A DNA stretch of 64,000 nt from Streptomyces sp. APSN-46.1 (GCF_022815725.1 NZ_JALGRF010000017.1:62001-126000), one strand, 5' to 3'; positions 15,272-24,750 are shown, counted from the first letter of the stretch. Notes: generated by a model from the letters alone, not told the origin. Numbers and translations are program-made.

Positions 15272-17328
15272 TGGCCCTGCCGGCCGGTGCCGGTGCCGGT
15301 GCCGGAGCCGGGCCCTACGGCAGCTGGCCCTCGCCCATCGACGCGGCGCACGCCGCCTCGCTCGACGGCCGCCCCGAGTACCTGGGCACGGTCGGCACGG
15401 AGGTGTGGTGGACCGAGCCCCGCCCGCGGGAGGCCGGGCGCCGCACTCTGGTCCGCCGGCCGGCCGACGGCGGTCCCGGTGTCTCGGTGCTGCCCGCGCC
15501 GTGGAACGTGCGCAGCCGGGTCACCGAGTACGGCGGCCGGCCCTGGGCCGGGGCCGAGCGGGCCGAGGGCGGCCCGCTGCTGGTCTTCGTACACTTCGCC
15601 GACCAGCGGCTGTACGCCTATGAGCCGGACGCGCCCGGCGGTCCCGGGCCGCGGCCGCTCACCCCCGTCTCGGCGGTGGGCGGCGGGCTGCGCTGGGCCG
15701 ACCCGGTGCTGCGGGGCGGCGAGGTCTGGTGCGTGCTGGAGGAGTTCACCGGGCCGGCGCCGACCGACGTGCGCCGGGTCCTGGCCGCCGTGCCGCTGGA
15801 CGGCTCGGCCGCCGCGACACGCTCCCTCGTAAGGGAGTTGACGGACGACCGGCACCGGTTCAGCACCGGGCCCCGGCTGTCCCCGGACGGGCGGAGCGCG
15901 GCCTGGCTGGTGTGGGACCACCCCCGGATGCCATGGGAGGGCACCGAGCTGCTGCTCGCCGAGGTCTCCGCGGACGGGGTGCTCGGCGAGGCCCGTACCG
16001 TACTCGGCGGCCCGGACGAGGCCGTGGCCCAGGTGGACTGGGCGGCCGACGGGAGCCTCCTCGCGGTGAGCGACCGCAGCGGCTGGTGGAACCCGTACCG
16101 GGTGGACCCGCGGCCCGGCACGGGAGCGGTGGCCGTCAACCTGTGCCCCCGGGAGGAGGAGTTCGGCGGCGCGCTGTGGAAGCCGGGGCTGTGCTGGATC
16201 GCCCCGCTCCCCGCGGGCGGAACCGAGGCCGAAGGCTCCGGCGGAGGGCTCATCGCCGTCCTGCACGGGCATGGCACCTCGGTGCTCGGCGTACTAGATC
16301 CGGAGAGCGGCGACCTGGTGGACGCGGCGGGGCCGTGGACGGCCTGGCAGCCCACGCTGGCCGCCAGCGGAACGCGGGTGTACGGGGTCGCGGCCAGCCC
16401 GCGCAGCGCGTACGAGGTGGTCGAACTGGACATCGCCACCGGGCACGCCCGCGTGGTGGGCGGCGGCGTCCCGTCGGGGCCGGACCGGGTGGATCCGGCG
16501 TACTACCCGGAGCCGCAGAGCCGCACCTTCGCCGGCCCGGGCGGACGCGAGATCCACGCGCACGTCTACCCGCCGCACCACCCCGCCCGCCGGGCCCCGG
16601 CGGACGAACTGCCCCCGTACGTGGTGTGGGCGCACGGCGGTCCCACCGACCACGTGCCGCCCGTACTGGACCTGCACATCGCCTACTTCACCTCGCGCGG
16701 CATCGGGGTCGTCGCGGTGAACTACGGCGGCTCCACCGGCTACGGGCGCGCCTACCGCGAGCGGCTGCGCGAGCAGTGGGGCGTGGTGGACGTGGAGGAC
16801 TGCGCGGCCGTGGCCCGCGCGCTGGCCGCCGAGGGGACCGCCGACCCGGACCGGCTGGCGATCCGCGGCGGCAGCGCGGGCGGCTGGACGGCGGCGGCCT
16901 CGCTGGCCGCCACCGACCTGTACGCCTGCGCGGCGCTCAGCTACCCGGTGCTGGACCTGCTCGGCTTCGCGCGGGAGACCCACGACCTGGAGTCCCACTA
17001 CGCCGAGAGCCTGGCCGGACCGCCGCAGACCCTGGGCGTACGCTGCCGCGAGCGCTCCCCGGTGGCCCGCGCCGACCGGATCACCGCGCCGTTCCTCCTG
17101 CTCCAGGGCCTGGACGACCCGGTCTGCCCGCCCGCCCAGGCCGAGCGCCTGCTGGCCGCGATGCGCGGCCGCTCGGTTCCGCACGCGTACCTCGCCTTCG
17201 AGGGCGAGGGCCACGGCTTCCGGCGCGCGGACACGATGATCCGGGCGCTGGAGGCGGAGCTGTCGCTGTACGCGCAGGTGTTCGGGTTCGAACGGCCGGA
17301 CGTGCCGCGGCTGCGGCTGGAGCCCTGA
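15271..17328 (+). CDS. S9-family prolyl oligopeptidase / dipeptidyl aminopeptidase
   Basis: A 685-residue protein. The N-terminal two-thirds is a beta-propeller that gates access; the C-terminal alpha/beta-hydrolase domain has nucleophile motif GGSAGG, Asp in LLLQGLDDPVCPP and His in GEGHGF. HGGPT forms the oxyanion region. The start is ATG 15271, whose A is the last base of the M20 stop; GTG 15268 is also possible. No signal peptide is visible, so it is cytoplasmic. Together with the M55 and M20 enzymes it would complete intracellular hydrolysis of oligopeptides to amino acids. Confidence 0.9.
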   Translation: MALPAGAGAGAGAGPYGSWPSPIDAAHAASLDGRPEYLGTVGTEVWWTEPRPREAGRRTLVRRPADGGPGVSVLPAPWNVRSRVTEYGGRPWAGAERAEGGPLLVFVHFADQRLYAYEPDAPGGPGPRPLTPVSAVGGGLRWADPVLRGGEVWCVLEEFTGPAPTDVRRVLAAVPLDGSAAATRSLVRELTDDRHRFSTGPRLSPDGRSAAWLVWDHPRMPWEGTELLLAEVSADGVLGEARTVLGGPDEAVAQVDWAADGSLLAVSDRSGWWNPYRVDPRPGTGAVAVNLCPREEEFGGALWKPGLCWIAPLPAGGTEAEGSGGGLIAVLHGHGTSVLGVLDPESGDLVDAAGPWTAWQPTLAASGTRVYGVAASPRSAYEVVELDIATGHARVVGGGVPSGPDRVDPAYYPEPQSRTFAGPGGREIHAHVYPPHHPARRAPADELPPYVVWAHGGPTDHVPPVLDLHIAYFTSRGIGVVAVNYGGSTGYGRAYRERLREQWGVVDVEDCAAVARALAAEGTADPDRLAIRGGSAGGWTAAASLAATDLYACAALSYPVLDLLGFARETHDLESHYAESLAGPPQTLGVRCRERSPVARADRITAPFLLLQGLDDPVCPPAQAERLLAAMRGRSVPHAYLAFEGEGHGFRRADTMIRALEAELSLYAQVFGFERPDVPRLRLEP

Positions 17329-17339
17329 GGGGTGTTTCC

Positions 17340-18059
17340 TCAGGCGCTGTGCAGCCAGACGCGCAGCGGGCCGAGCGGGGTGAATCCGTGGTGGACGGCC
17401 GTGTCGAGGTCGTCGCCGGACTCGTAGCCGACCACGTCGAGGCCCGGCCAGATTCCGGACAGCGCCGCGAGGGCGCCGGTCCAGGCCTCGTCGGCCGGGG
17501 TGCCGGCCGCGGTGAACACGTTGGAGATCCCGACGACCCGGCCGGTGCGGTTCGCCGCTGCCCCTGCGGCGATCCGCCCGGCGGCGTCGTGGCCGGCGAG
17601 GAAGGCGAAATCCTCGCCGAGCAGGCCGGGGTGGAACAGGCCGGTGCTCTCCTCGCCGTCCCAGGCGGCCTCCCACGCGGCCAGCTCCCCGGCGGCAGTG
17701 ACCCGCGCCCAGCGGAGCGCCGCCGGCCGCGCGGCCGGGGCGGTCTGGGCGGCGCCGGCCGGGCGGTGGATCCAGTGGGCCTCGAACAGGACCTCGAAGC
17801 CCGCCGGGGCCAGATCGAGCGCGGCGAAGCTGTCCTTGACCGAGCAGCCGGGGGAGCCGGTGTCGATCCCGGCGACCAGGGCGGCGGCCGAGGCGTCCCG
17901 GGTGAGGGTCACCGCATCGGGGTAGAGCGGCGGCGTGCGGTGCGCGCTGCTCCACGCGTGCGGCCCGAAGCCGCCCGTGCGGCAGACGGCGGCGCACCAC
18001 TCGGCGTTGTTGCGTGCCGCCGAGAGCAGGAGTTCTTCGGTGGGGGAGGCGATGATCAC
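17340..18059 (-). CDS. GNAT-like protein of unknown substrate
   Basis: About 239 residues from the GTG complementary to 18057-18059 (VIIASPTEELLLSAARNNAEWC). The C-terminal half (GRIAAGAAANRTGRVVGISNVF and GYESGDDLDTAVHHGFTPLGP) resembles the degraded acetyl-CoA-binding and last strands of GNAT folds, but the RxxGxG/A loop is not clear. A cysteine pair (AEWCAAVCRTGG) is near the start. Divergent from a true GNAT gene with only 35 bp between starts, so the two promoters overlap. Function unknown. Confidence 0.7.
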   Translation of the reverse strand: MIIASPTEELLLSAARNNAEWCAAVCRTGGFGPHAWSSAHRTPPLYPDAVTLTRDASAAALVAGIDTGSPGCSVKDSFAALDLAPAGFEVLFEAHWIHRPAGAAQTAPAARPAALRWARVTAAGELAAWEAAWDGEESTGLFHPGLLGEDFAFLAGHDAAGRIAAGAAANRTGRVVGISNVFTAAGTPADEAWTGALAALSGIWPGLDVVGYESGDDLDTAVHHGFTPLGPLRVWLHSA

Positions 18060-18094
18060 ACAGGGGATCGTGCCATACGCCCTAGCCTGGGGCG

Positions 18095-18667
18095 ATGTCA
18101 TATCTCACGTACCTCGTGGAGGGGGAGCGGGTCGGGCTGAGGGCCTTCCGGCTCGCCGACGGCCCCGAGTTCACCGCCCGCGCGCACGAGAGCCGGAACC
18201 TGCACCACCCGTGGCTGTTCCCGCCCACCACCGTCGAGGAGTACGAGCCCTACGCGACCGGGCTGATCGAGGGCGGGGCGCGCGCCGGGTTCCTGGTGTG
18301 CGAGCGGGAGACCGGGGCCATCGCCGGGTTCGTCAACGTCAACAACATCGTGCGCGGGGCCTTCCAGTGCGGCGCCCTCGGGTACGGGGCGTTCGCGCAC
18401 GCGGCCGGGCGCGGACTGTTCGGCGAGGCGCTCGGGCTGGTCCTCGGGCAGGCCTTCGCCCCGTCGCGGGAGGGGGGCCTCGGACTGCACCGCCTGGAGG
18501 CGAACATCCAGCCCGGCAACACCGCTTCGATCGCCCTCGTCCGTGGCCGGGGCTTCCGGCTGGAGGGGCTCTCGCCGGACTTCCTCCACATCGACGGGGC
18601 CTGGCGGGACCACGAACGCTGGGCGATCACCGCCGAGATGACGGCTCCCGGCCACGGCTTTACGTAA
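18095..18667 (+). CDS. GNAT-family N-acetyltransferase (RimJ/RimL-like)
   Basis: A 190-residue acetyltransferase. VEGERVGLRAFRLADGPEF is the first strand and helix of RimJ-type GNATs, and LHRLEANIQPGNTASIALVR followed by GRGFRLEGLSPDF is the diagnostic C-terminal half in which Asn contacts CoA. Such enzymes acetylate N-terminal residues of ribosomal or other proteins, or amino-sugar drugs. A TAGCCT -10 box lies about 8 nt before the ATG, so the message is probably leaderless. Confidence 0.88.
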   Translation: MSYLTYLVEGERVGLRAFRLADGPEFTARAHESRNLHHPWLFPPTTVEEYEPYATGLIEGGARAGFLVCERETGAIAGFVNVNNIVRGAFQCGALGYGAFAHAAGRGLFGEALGLVLGQAFAPSREGGLGLHRLEANIQPGNTASIALVRGRGFRLEGLSPDFLHIDGAWRDHERWAITAEMTAPGHGFT

Positions 18668-18731
18668 TCCTGACCGGTGGTGATCCGCGGAACCCCTGTG
18701 CACCGGCCGGCATGGCGTGTTCCATTTCCCC

Positions 18732-20699
18732 ATGGCCACCACCGTCCGCCGCGCCGTACTGACCCTGCCCGCAGCCCCGTTGGGCCCCGACAATCCGCTG
18801 CCCGCCCTGCGTGCGCCCGACGGGGTGCACACCGTGGACGAGCGGTCCCGCCCTGGTCTGCCGCGTGACATGGCGCGGCAGATCGGCTACGAACCGCTGC
18901 GCTCGCTGCTGCCCGTCCGGATCCGGGACGGCTACCAACGCGGCAGGACAGAGCGGGAGTTCGAGTCGATCGTCATCGAGAACGCACACCTGCGGGTCAC
19001 CGTGCTGCCCGGACTCGGCGGGCGCGTGCACTCCCTGGTCCACCTGCCGACCGGGCGTGAACTGCTCTACCGAAACCCGGCGTTCCAGCCCGCCAACTTC
19101 GCCCTCAACGGGGCCTGGTTCTCCGGCGGCATCGAATGGAACATCGGCGCCACCGGGCACACCACCCTGTCCTGCGCCCCGCTGCACGCCGCCCTCGTCC
19201 CGGCACCCGACGGCGGCGCGATGGTGCGGCTGTGGGAGTGGGAGCGGCTGCGCGACCTGCCGTTCCAGGTGGACCTGTGGCTGCCGCCGGACTCGGAGTT
19301 CCTGTACGTCGGCGTGCGCGTGCGCAACCCGCACGAGCGGCCCGCGCCCGTGTACTGGTGGTCCAACACCGCCGTCCCCGAGGACGCGGGCACCAGGGTC
19401 CTCGCCCCGGCGCGGGAGGCGTGGCACTTCGGGTACGAGCGCGCGCTGCGGCGGGTCCCCGTACCGCTCTGGGAGGGCGCGGACCGCACGTACCCGCTGC
19501 GCGGCGAACACCCGGCCGACTACTTCTACGAGGTGCGCGACGGGGACCGGCCCTGGATCGCCGCGCTGGACGCCGACGGGCGCGGGCTGGCACAGACCTC
19601 GACGGCGCGGCTGCGCGGGCGGAAGCTCTTCGTGTGGGGCGCGGGCGAGGGCGGCCGGCGCTGGCAGGAATGGCTGACCGAGCCCGGCACCGGCGGCTAC
19701 GCGGAGATCCAGGCCGGGCTGGCCCGGACCCAGCTGGAGCACGTACGGCTGGAGGGCGGGGCGGAGTTCAGCTGGCTGGAGGCGTACGGGCCGCTGGCCG
19801 CGGAGGCTTCCGCGGTGCACGGGGACGACTGGGGGGCGGCGCGCGGCGCGGCCTCGGCGGCCCTGGACCGCGCCCTGCCGCGGGAGCGGGTGGAGGAGGC
19901 GTACGAGGCCTGGCGCGGATGCGCCGACACCGAGCCGGGGGAGCGGCTGGCGGCGGGCTCGGGGTGGGGCGCGCTGGAGGTGCTGTGCGGCGGGTACAAA
20001 CTGCCGGGCACCCCGTTCGAGGAGGCGGGGCTCGGCGAGGAGCAGGCCCCGTGGCTGGAGCTGTGGCGGACGGGCGTCTTCCCGTCCCCGAGGCGGGTCG
20101 CGCCGCCGGGACCGAGCCTGGTGGCCACGCACTGGCGGGACATGCTGGAGACCGCCCCGGCGGATCCGCTGACCGAGTACCACCTGGGCGTGGCCCAGTG
20201 GCATGCCGGGGATGTGGCGCAAGCGGTACGGAGCTGGGAGCGCGGGCTGGCGCTGGCGCCGTCGCGGTGGCCGCTGCTGCGGTGCCTCGCGGTGGCGGAG
20301 GCGGTGGCCGGAGACCCGGAGCGGGCGGCCGACGGGTTCGCGGCGGCGTTCGCGGACCTGGCCGAGGAGAGCCGCGGGGGTGAGGCCTGGACGGCCGCCG
20401 AGTCCGCGCTGGGGCGGGAGGCGATGACGGCCCTCCTGGCGGCGGGACGCCTGCCGGCCGCCCGCGCGGTCTGGGACCGCCTCCGGCCGGCCCTGCGCGA
20501 ACAGGGCCGCTTCCGGCTGCTCGCCGCCCGGCTGCTGGCGGCGGAGGGCCATGTGGTCGCGGCCCGGCGGGTGTTCGAGGAGGGCTTCGAACTGCCGGAC
20601 CTCCGCGAGGGCGACGAGGTCCTCGCCGAGGTCTGGTCGGCCCTCACGGACCGACCGCTGCCCCAGGCCTACAACTTCCGGATGCGTCCGCCGGGTTAG
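18732..20699 (+). CDS. DUF5107-domain protein with C-terminal TPR-like helices
   Basis: About 655 residues from ATG 18732; GTG 18717 is an alternative. The N-terminal half (ENAHLRVTVLPGLGGRVHSL, YRNPAFQPANFALNGAWFSGG, EWNIGATGHTT) is the beta-rich DUF5107 domain, related to galactose-mutarotase-like sugar-binding folds. The C-terminal half is Ala-rich helical hairpins with TPR spacing (YHLGVAQWHAGDVAQAVRSWERGLALAP is its clearest unit, core GVAQWHAGDVAQAVRSW). In other bacteria this architecture accompanies plant or host polysaccharide use. No catalytic residues can be assigned. Confidence 0.85.
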   Translation: MATTVRRAVLTLPAAPLGPDNPLPALRAPDGVHTVDERSRPGLPRDMARQIGYEPLRSLLPVRIRDGYQRGRTEREFESIVIENAHLRVTVLPGLGGRVHSLVHLPTGRELLYRNPAFQPANFALNGAWFSGGIEWNIGATGHTTLSCAPLHAALVPAPDGGAMVRLWEWERLRDLPFQVDLWLPPDSEFLYVGVRVRNPHERPAPVYWWSNTAVPEDAGTRVLAPAREAWHFGYERALRRVPVPLWEGADRTYPLRGEHPADYFYEVRDGDRPWIAALDADGRGLAQTSTARLRGRKLFVWGAGEGGRRWQEWLTEPGTGGYAEIQAGLARTQLEHVRLEGGAEFSWLEAYGPLAAEASAVHGDDWGAARGAASAALDRALPRERVEEAYEAWRGCADTEPGERLAAGSGWGALEVLCGGYKLPGTPFEEAGLGEEQAPWLELWRTGVFPSPRRVAPPGPSLVATHWRDMLETAPADPLTEYHLGVAQWHAGDVAQAVRSWERGLALAPSRWPLLRCLAVAEAVAGDPERAADGFAAAFADLAEESRGGEAWTAAESALGREAMTALLAAGRLPAARAVWDRLRPALREQGRFRLLAARLLAAEGHVVAARRVFEEGFELPDLREGDEVLAEVWSALTDRPLPQAYNFRMRPPG

Positions 20700-20808
20700 G
20701 TCCTGCCCGGCGGATCAGGCCCGGTGGATCAGAACCTCTCGTACGGCCCGCGTGGGAGGGGCATCGTGCGGGACGAGTGCGCCGCGTGGAGCCGCCGAGG
20801 CCGCGCCG

Positions 20809-20840
20809 GACCCCGTCGGTTCAGGACCCCGTCGGTTCAG
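20809..20840. repeat. Direct 16-bp duplication at the 3' end of the methyltransferase gene
   Basis: GACCCCGTCGGTTCAG occurs twice in exact tandem (20809-20824, 20825-20840). The second copy covers the stop codon and last base(s) of the minus-strand methyltransferase, so duplication affected only untranslated sequence. Confidence 0.75.
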
Positions 20841-21670
20841 GCGCGGCACAGGATCTCGCCGTGCGGGACCGAGAACCAGGCGTCGGGGTGGGCGGCCCAG
20901 GTGCGCCAGGCCTCGGCGGCGGCCTCCAGGTCGGACGGCGTGGCATGGCCGCCGCCCGTGGCGATGCCGGCGTAGGAGGAGGCCGTCGTACGGTCCGCCC
21001 ACAGGGACGACCACCAGGTGACCTCCTCCGGCGTGGCGTAACACCAGGCCGTCACCGAGCAGCCGATCTCCGTGAAACCCGCCGCCCGCGCCCAGGAGCG
21101 CAGGCGGCGTCCGGCGTCCGGCTCGCCCCCGTTGGCGCGGGCCACCCGGCGGTACAGGCTCAGCCACTCATCCAGCCCGGCCGAGGCCGGGAACCAGGTC
21201 ATCGCCGCGTAGTCCGCGTCCCGCGCCGCCACGACGCCGCCCGGCCGGCACACCCGCCGCATCTCGCGCAGCGCCCGCACCGGGTCGCCGACATGCTGCA
21301 GCACCTGGTGGGCGTGCACCACGTCGAAGGAGTCGTCCGGGAAGTCCAGGGCGTGGACGTCCGCCACGGCGAACTCCACGTTGCCCGCGCCGCGTTCCGC
21401 CGCGTGGGCGCGCGCCTGCGCGATCACGTCCGGCGCCGCGTCGACCGCCGTGACCCGGCCGCCCGGGGCCACCAGAGCCGCCAGGTCCGCGGTGATGGTG
21501 CCCGGACCGCAGCCCACGTCCAGCACCGACATGCCCGGCCGCAGCTCGCCGGTCAGGTACGCGGCCGAGTTCGCGGCCGTGCGCCAGCGGTGGGAGCGCA
21601 GGACGGACTCGTGGTGTCCGTGGGTGTAGACGGCCGTGGTGTGGACGGCCGTCTCGTGCGGGGTGTTCAT
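20837..21670 (-). CDS. Class I SAM-dependent methyltransferase
   Basis: A 277-residue methyltransferase of the UbiE/Methyltransf_11 type. SAM-binding motif I is VLDVGCGPGTITADLA; the acidic residue of motif post-I is in GRVTAVDAAPDVI, and motif II is DDSFDVVHAHQVLQHV. Small-molecule methylation is the expected role, with no hint of substrate from the neighbours. The ATG at 21670 is the natural start. A divergent gene begins 200 bp away. Confidence 0.9.
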   Translation of the reverse strand: MNTPHETAVHTTAVYTHGHHESVLRSHRWRTAANSAAYLTGELRPGMSVLDVGCGPGTITADLAALVAPGGRVTAVDAAPDVIAQARAHAAERGAGNVEFAVADVHALDFPDDSFDVVHAHQVLQHVGDPVRALREMRRVCRPGGVVAARDADYAAMTWFPASAGLDEWLSLYRRVARANGGEPDAGRRLRSWARAAGFTEIGCSVTAWCYATPEEVTWWSSLWADRTTASSYAGIATGGGHATPSDLEAAAEAWRTWAAHPDAWFSVPHGEILCRA

Positions 21671-21872
21671 GGCGTGACTCCTCCTCGTCGAAACGTTCTC
21701 GAAGCGTGGTGATCACGGTAGGGGATCGGCTCGTCATCTGAGATACCTGTTTTGCCATGTGGACACGGGGGCTGTGCGGCAAGGGGATCGGCCCGGCCGG
21801 TGGCAGGGCGGGGCGGGTGCGAGGACAGTGGGCCAGGAAGGAAAACCCCCCGGGCCGAGGACGGTGAGAGCG

Positions 21873-22442
21873 ATGCCGGACACCCTGCTCGCGCAGCACG
21901 CCGAGGCGTTGCGGCTCTTCGGTGAGCGGGTGCGCGCCGTCGGCGACGGGTGGGACCTGCCGACGCCGTGTACGGAGTGGAACGTGCGGGACCTGGTCAA
22001 CCACGTGACCGGCGAGCAGGTCTGGGTTCCGCCGCTCGTCGGCGAGGGCCGCACGGTGGAAGAGGTCGGCGACGCGTTCGACGGCGATCTCCTCGGCGAC
22101 GACCCCGTCGCCGCGTGGGAGCGGGCCGCGACCGCCGCGCAGGCCGCGTTCGCCGCGCCCGGGGCGCTGGAGCGGACCGTCCAGCTCTCGTACGGGCCCA
22201 CGCCCGGGTCGGACTACTGCGCGGAGCTGACCACCGACTGCGTCGTCCACACCTGGGACCTCTCGCGGGCGATCGGCGCCGACGACCGGCTGCCCGACGG
22301 GCTCGTGGAGTTCGCCATCAAGCAGGTCATGCCCCACGCGGACGGGCTCGCGGCCAGCGGGATGTTCGCCGCTCCGCTGGAGGTCCCGGCGGGCGCCGAC
22401 GCGCAGACCCGGCTGCTGGCGCTGATGGGCAGGCAGGGCTGA
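21873..22442 (+). CDS. TIGR03086-type DinB/mycothiol-dependent maleylpyruvate isomerase-like protein
   Basis: A 189-residue four-helix protein. LPTPCTEWNVRDLVNHVTGE with the first His is the actinobacterial TIGR03086 signature; a second His lies in DCVVHTWDLSRAIGAD. These bind a divalent metal in the DinB/YfiT/MDMPI fold, several members of which are mycothiol- or bacillithiol-dependent transferases. The start at 21873 is chosen because upstream sequence is not conserved-looking. Substrate unknown. Confidence 0.87.
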   Translation: MPDTLLAQHAEALRLFGERVRAVGDGWDLPTPCTEWNVRDLVNHVTGEQVWVPPLVGEGRTVEEVGDAFDGDLLGDDPVAAWERAATAAQAAFAAPGALERTVQLSYGPTPGSDYCAELTTDCVVHTWDLSRAIGADDRLPDGLVEFAIKQVMPHADGLAASGMFAAPLEVPAGADAQTRLLALMGRQG

Positions 22443-22539
22443 CCTCCGCCCCGGCACCCACCCGGGCCACCAATAACGGGCATAGAGCAGCAAAAACTCG
22501 TATAAAGGGCAAGGGTAAGGGCAGCAGGGCGGGCGGAGT

Positions 22540-23832
22540 GTGACGAGCGCGGAAGGCGCGGAAGGCAGGGAATCAGTGGCGGAGGGGACGCGGCGCGCGG
22601 TGACGGAGCGCACGGTGGCGGAAGGCCACGGTCCGGTCCGGTACGGCCCGCCCGCCCCCGAGCCCGGCCTGCCCGTGCTCCCCGAGCTCACCGCCGTCCT
22701 CGCCGAGGCCGCCCGGCGGCCCGCCCCCGAGCCCCCCGGCGGCGGTGAGCCCGTACGCGCGGCCGCGTGCCGGCACTGGGCCCGGCGCGGGCTCGCCACC
22801 GCCCCGGAGAACGTGGCCGCCGGGCCCGGCGCCCCCGGGCTGCTGCTGGCGCTGCTCGGCGCCTGCGGGGGCGACGTGATACTGCCCCGGCCGTGCCCCG
22901 CCTGGTGGACGCCGCAGGTCCGGCTGCTGGGACGGCGGGCCTACCACGTGCCGACCCCGGCCGAGTGCGGCGGCGTCCCCGACCCGTACGCCCTGCTGGA
23001 GACCGTACGCCGGGTGCGCGCCGAGGGCGGCGACCCGCGCGTCCTGCTGCTCTCGGTCGCCGACGACCCGACCGCGACGGTGCCGCCGCCCGAGCTGTTG
23101 CGCGAGGCGTGCGAGGCCGCGGCCGACTCCGGGCTGTTCCTCGTCAGCGACGAGACCTGGCGCGACACCGTGCACCGCCCGCACGACACCCTCGTGCTGA
23201 GCCCCGCCGAAATGCTTCCCGAGCAGGCCGCCGTACTCCTGGACCTGTCCGGAGCGCTGCTCCCCGCCGGCTGGCCCGCCGCCGTGGTCCGCTTCCCCGG
23301 CACTCCGCGCGGGACCCGGCTGCGGGCCCGGACCCTCGACGTCCTCACCGCGACCGGCGCACTGGTCGCCGGGCCGGTCGCCGGGGCCGCCGCGCACGCG
23401 CTCGACGAGCCCGACGTCGTGGCCGCACGCGCGTACGCGGCCGCCGCGCTCCACGGGACGGTGGCCGCCGCCGTCCACCGTGAACTGCTGCACGTCGGGG
23501 CGCTCGCCCGGCCCCCGCAGGCCGGGCGCCACCTCTACGCCGACCTGACCCCGCTGCGCGCCGGGCTGGCACGGCACGGGGTGGGCGACGCGATGGAACT
23601 GGAGGACTGGCTCGGCGCGCGGCTCGGCGCGCCCACGCCCGGCGGACAGCGGTTCGCGGACGAACTGGGCGCGCTCCGGGTCCGCTTGTCGACCGGGCCG
23701 TTCCTGGGCGCCACCCCGCAGGACCGGCTGGCCGCGCTGACCGCGCGCGATCCGCTGGAACTCCCGCACGTGCGGCGCTCGCTGGAGCTCCTCGGGACGG
23801 TCCTGGCCGAGCTGGCCGAGCCGACCGGATGA
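22540..23832 (+). CDS. Aminotransferase class I/II-fold protein lacking the PLP lysine
   Basis: A 430-residue protein with the fold-type I aminotransferase layout: ENVAAGPGAPGLLLALLGA (cofactor phosphate region), LFLVSDETWRDTVH with the ring-nitrogen Asp204, and a late LRVRLSTGPFLGA with the substrate-carboxylate Arg. In the place of the Schiff-base lysine (normally S-x-S-K) the sequence is LDLSGALLPAGW, residues 235-245, so Gly238 replaces Lys. There is no nearby alternative Lys. Hence it is unlikely to transaminate and may be a binding or regulatory derivative. GTG start. It is followed by a decayed MBL-fold gene. Confidence 0.75.
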   Translation: MTSAEGAEGRESVAEGTRRAVTERTVAEGHGPVRYGPPAPEPGLPVLPELTAVLAEAARRPAPEPPGGGEPVRAAACRHWARRGLATAPENVAAGPGAPGLLLALLGACGGDVILPRPCPAWWTPQVRLLGRRAYHVPTPAECGGVPDPYALLETVRRVRAEGGDPRVLLLSVADDPTATVPPPELLREACEAAADSGLFLVSDETWRDTVHRPHDTLVLSPAEMLPEQAAVLLDLSGALLPAGWPAAVVRFPGTPRGTRLRARTLDVLTATGALVAGPVAGAAAHALDEPDVVAARAYAAAALHGTVAAAVHRELLHVGALARPPQAGRHLYADLTPLRAGLARHGVGDAMELEDWLGARLGAPTPGGQRFADELGALRVRLSTGPFLGATPQDRLAALTARDPLELPHVRRSLELLGTVLAELAEPTG

Positions 23833-23898
23833 ACGGGTGCCTCCCGATGAGGGCCCGGACGCGGACGCCCGCCCCGGCCGCGCCTGCCCCTGCCCGGC

Positions 23899-24002
23899 CC
23901 CGGCTGCCCCGGCCCTGGCCCCGGCTGCCCCGGCCCTGGCCCCGGCTGCCCCGGCCCTGGCCCCGGCTGCCCCGGCCCTGGCCCGGCTGCCCCGGCCCTG
24001 GC
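23899..24002. repeat. 21-bp minisatellite encoding Pro/Ala repeats
   Basis: The unit CCCGGCTGCCCCGGCCCTGG+C is repeated at 23899-23919, 23920-23940, 23941-23961 and 23962-23982, then once with one base missing (23983-24002). Twenty-one is a multiple of three, so expansion would have kept frame if this was once the N-terminal linker of the neighbouring MBL-fold gene; the 20-bp copy breaks it. Confidence 0.85.
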
Positions 24003-24059
24003 CGCGCCTGCCTCGGCCGCCCCGGCCCCGGCCCGCCTGCCCCGGCCGCCGGGTCGCTG

Positions 24060-24715
24060 GGTCGGCAGTGAACCCGAGCGCCGCGGCGCGGCCCGCCACC
24101 GCTCCCCGGCCGGTGGACCTGCGGCCGCTCGGCGAACTCCGGGCCGTGGCCCCGCTCGTTCGCCGGCCGGCTCACCACCCCGCTGCCCGGGATGCGCGCC
24201 TTCGCCCGGCTCGCCCGCGAGAGCGCCTTACGGCCCGACCCCGACGGGCTGCGCGGGATCCCCGACCTGCCCTACGCGACGGCGCCGCTGCCCGCCGTCG
24301 CCCCGCGCCCTGGAAGCGGGCCTGTGGCGCGTGCCGGCCTGTGGCCCCGTGCCGGCCCGTGGCCTGCGCCGGCCTGTGGCGCGCGCCGGCCCGTGGCCCG
24401 TGCCGGCCCGCGAGCCGGGCCGGGCCAGTTTCCTTCGCGCGGCAGAGCCGACTGGTTCGGTCCGGGCCCGCGCCGGGCGGCGAGCCTGGCCAGTCCCCTT
24501 CGCGCGGCTGGGCAGAGAACGGCCGGGCCGGTCAGGGGGATGCCGGAGGCCGGAGGTGGCACCAGGCTGTCGGGGCGTCTTCGGCAGGCCCGGCCCGGGC
24601 GGCGAGGCCCGGCCGGGGGCGGCCGCTGGTGCTGGCGGCGCGGGGCACCCGGCTCACCGAGCCGGACTGGTGGGAGTCCGCCGAACTGGGCGGCGTACGG
24701 TTCGGCCCGGCCGGT
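24060..24715 (+). pseudogene. Decayed metallo-beta-lactamase-fold (NAPE-PLD-like) hydrolase gene
   Basis: Fragments in different frames match the start and middle of actinobacterial NAPE-PLD-type MBL hydrolases. VDLRPLGELRAVAP (about 24114-24155) is in one frame; LTTPLPGMRAFARLARES and GLRGIPDLPYATAPLPA follow in another (about 24170-24300); TEPDWWESAELGGVRF lies at about 24655-24705. Between them 24305-24480 is short G/C-rich repeats, and the metal-binding HxHxDH segment is absent. The right end runs into the 3' end of the DedA gene. A functional MBL gene of a different subgroup lies 650 bp away on the other strand. Relic status is inferred from the frame changes and lost active site. Confidence 0.65.
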
Positions 24716-24750
24716 CAGGGGGATGCCGGAGGTCGGAGGTGGCGCCAGGC
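24526..24750. repeat. 42-bp direct repeat bordering the MBL relic
   Basis: Copies at 24526-24567 and 24709-24750 match at 40 of 42 positions (both contain GGTCAGGGGGATGCCGGAGG). The right copy spans the stop and last codons of the DedA gene at 24715, and the left copy lies inside the MBL relic. The likely explanation is that a piece of the DedA 3' end was duplicated into the relic. Confidence 0.85.

Noticed and set aside
23899..24002. Regular repeats that might be a CRISPR array
   Set aside because: Units are contiguous 21-bp copies with no spacers, and no cas genes are present. No CRISPR array was seen anywhere in the window.
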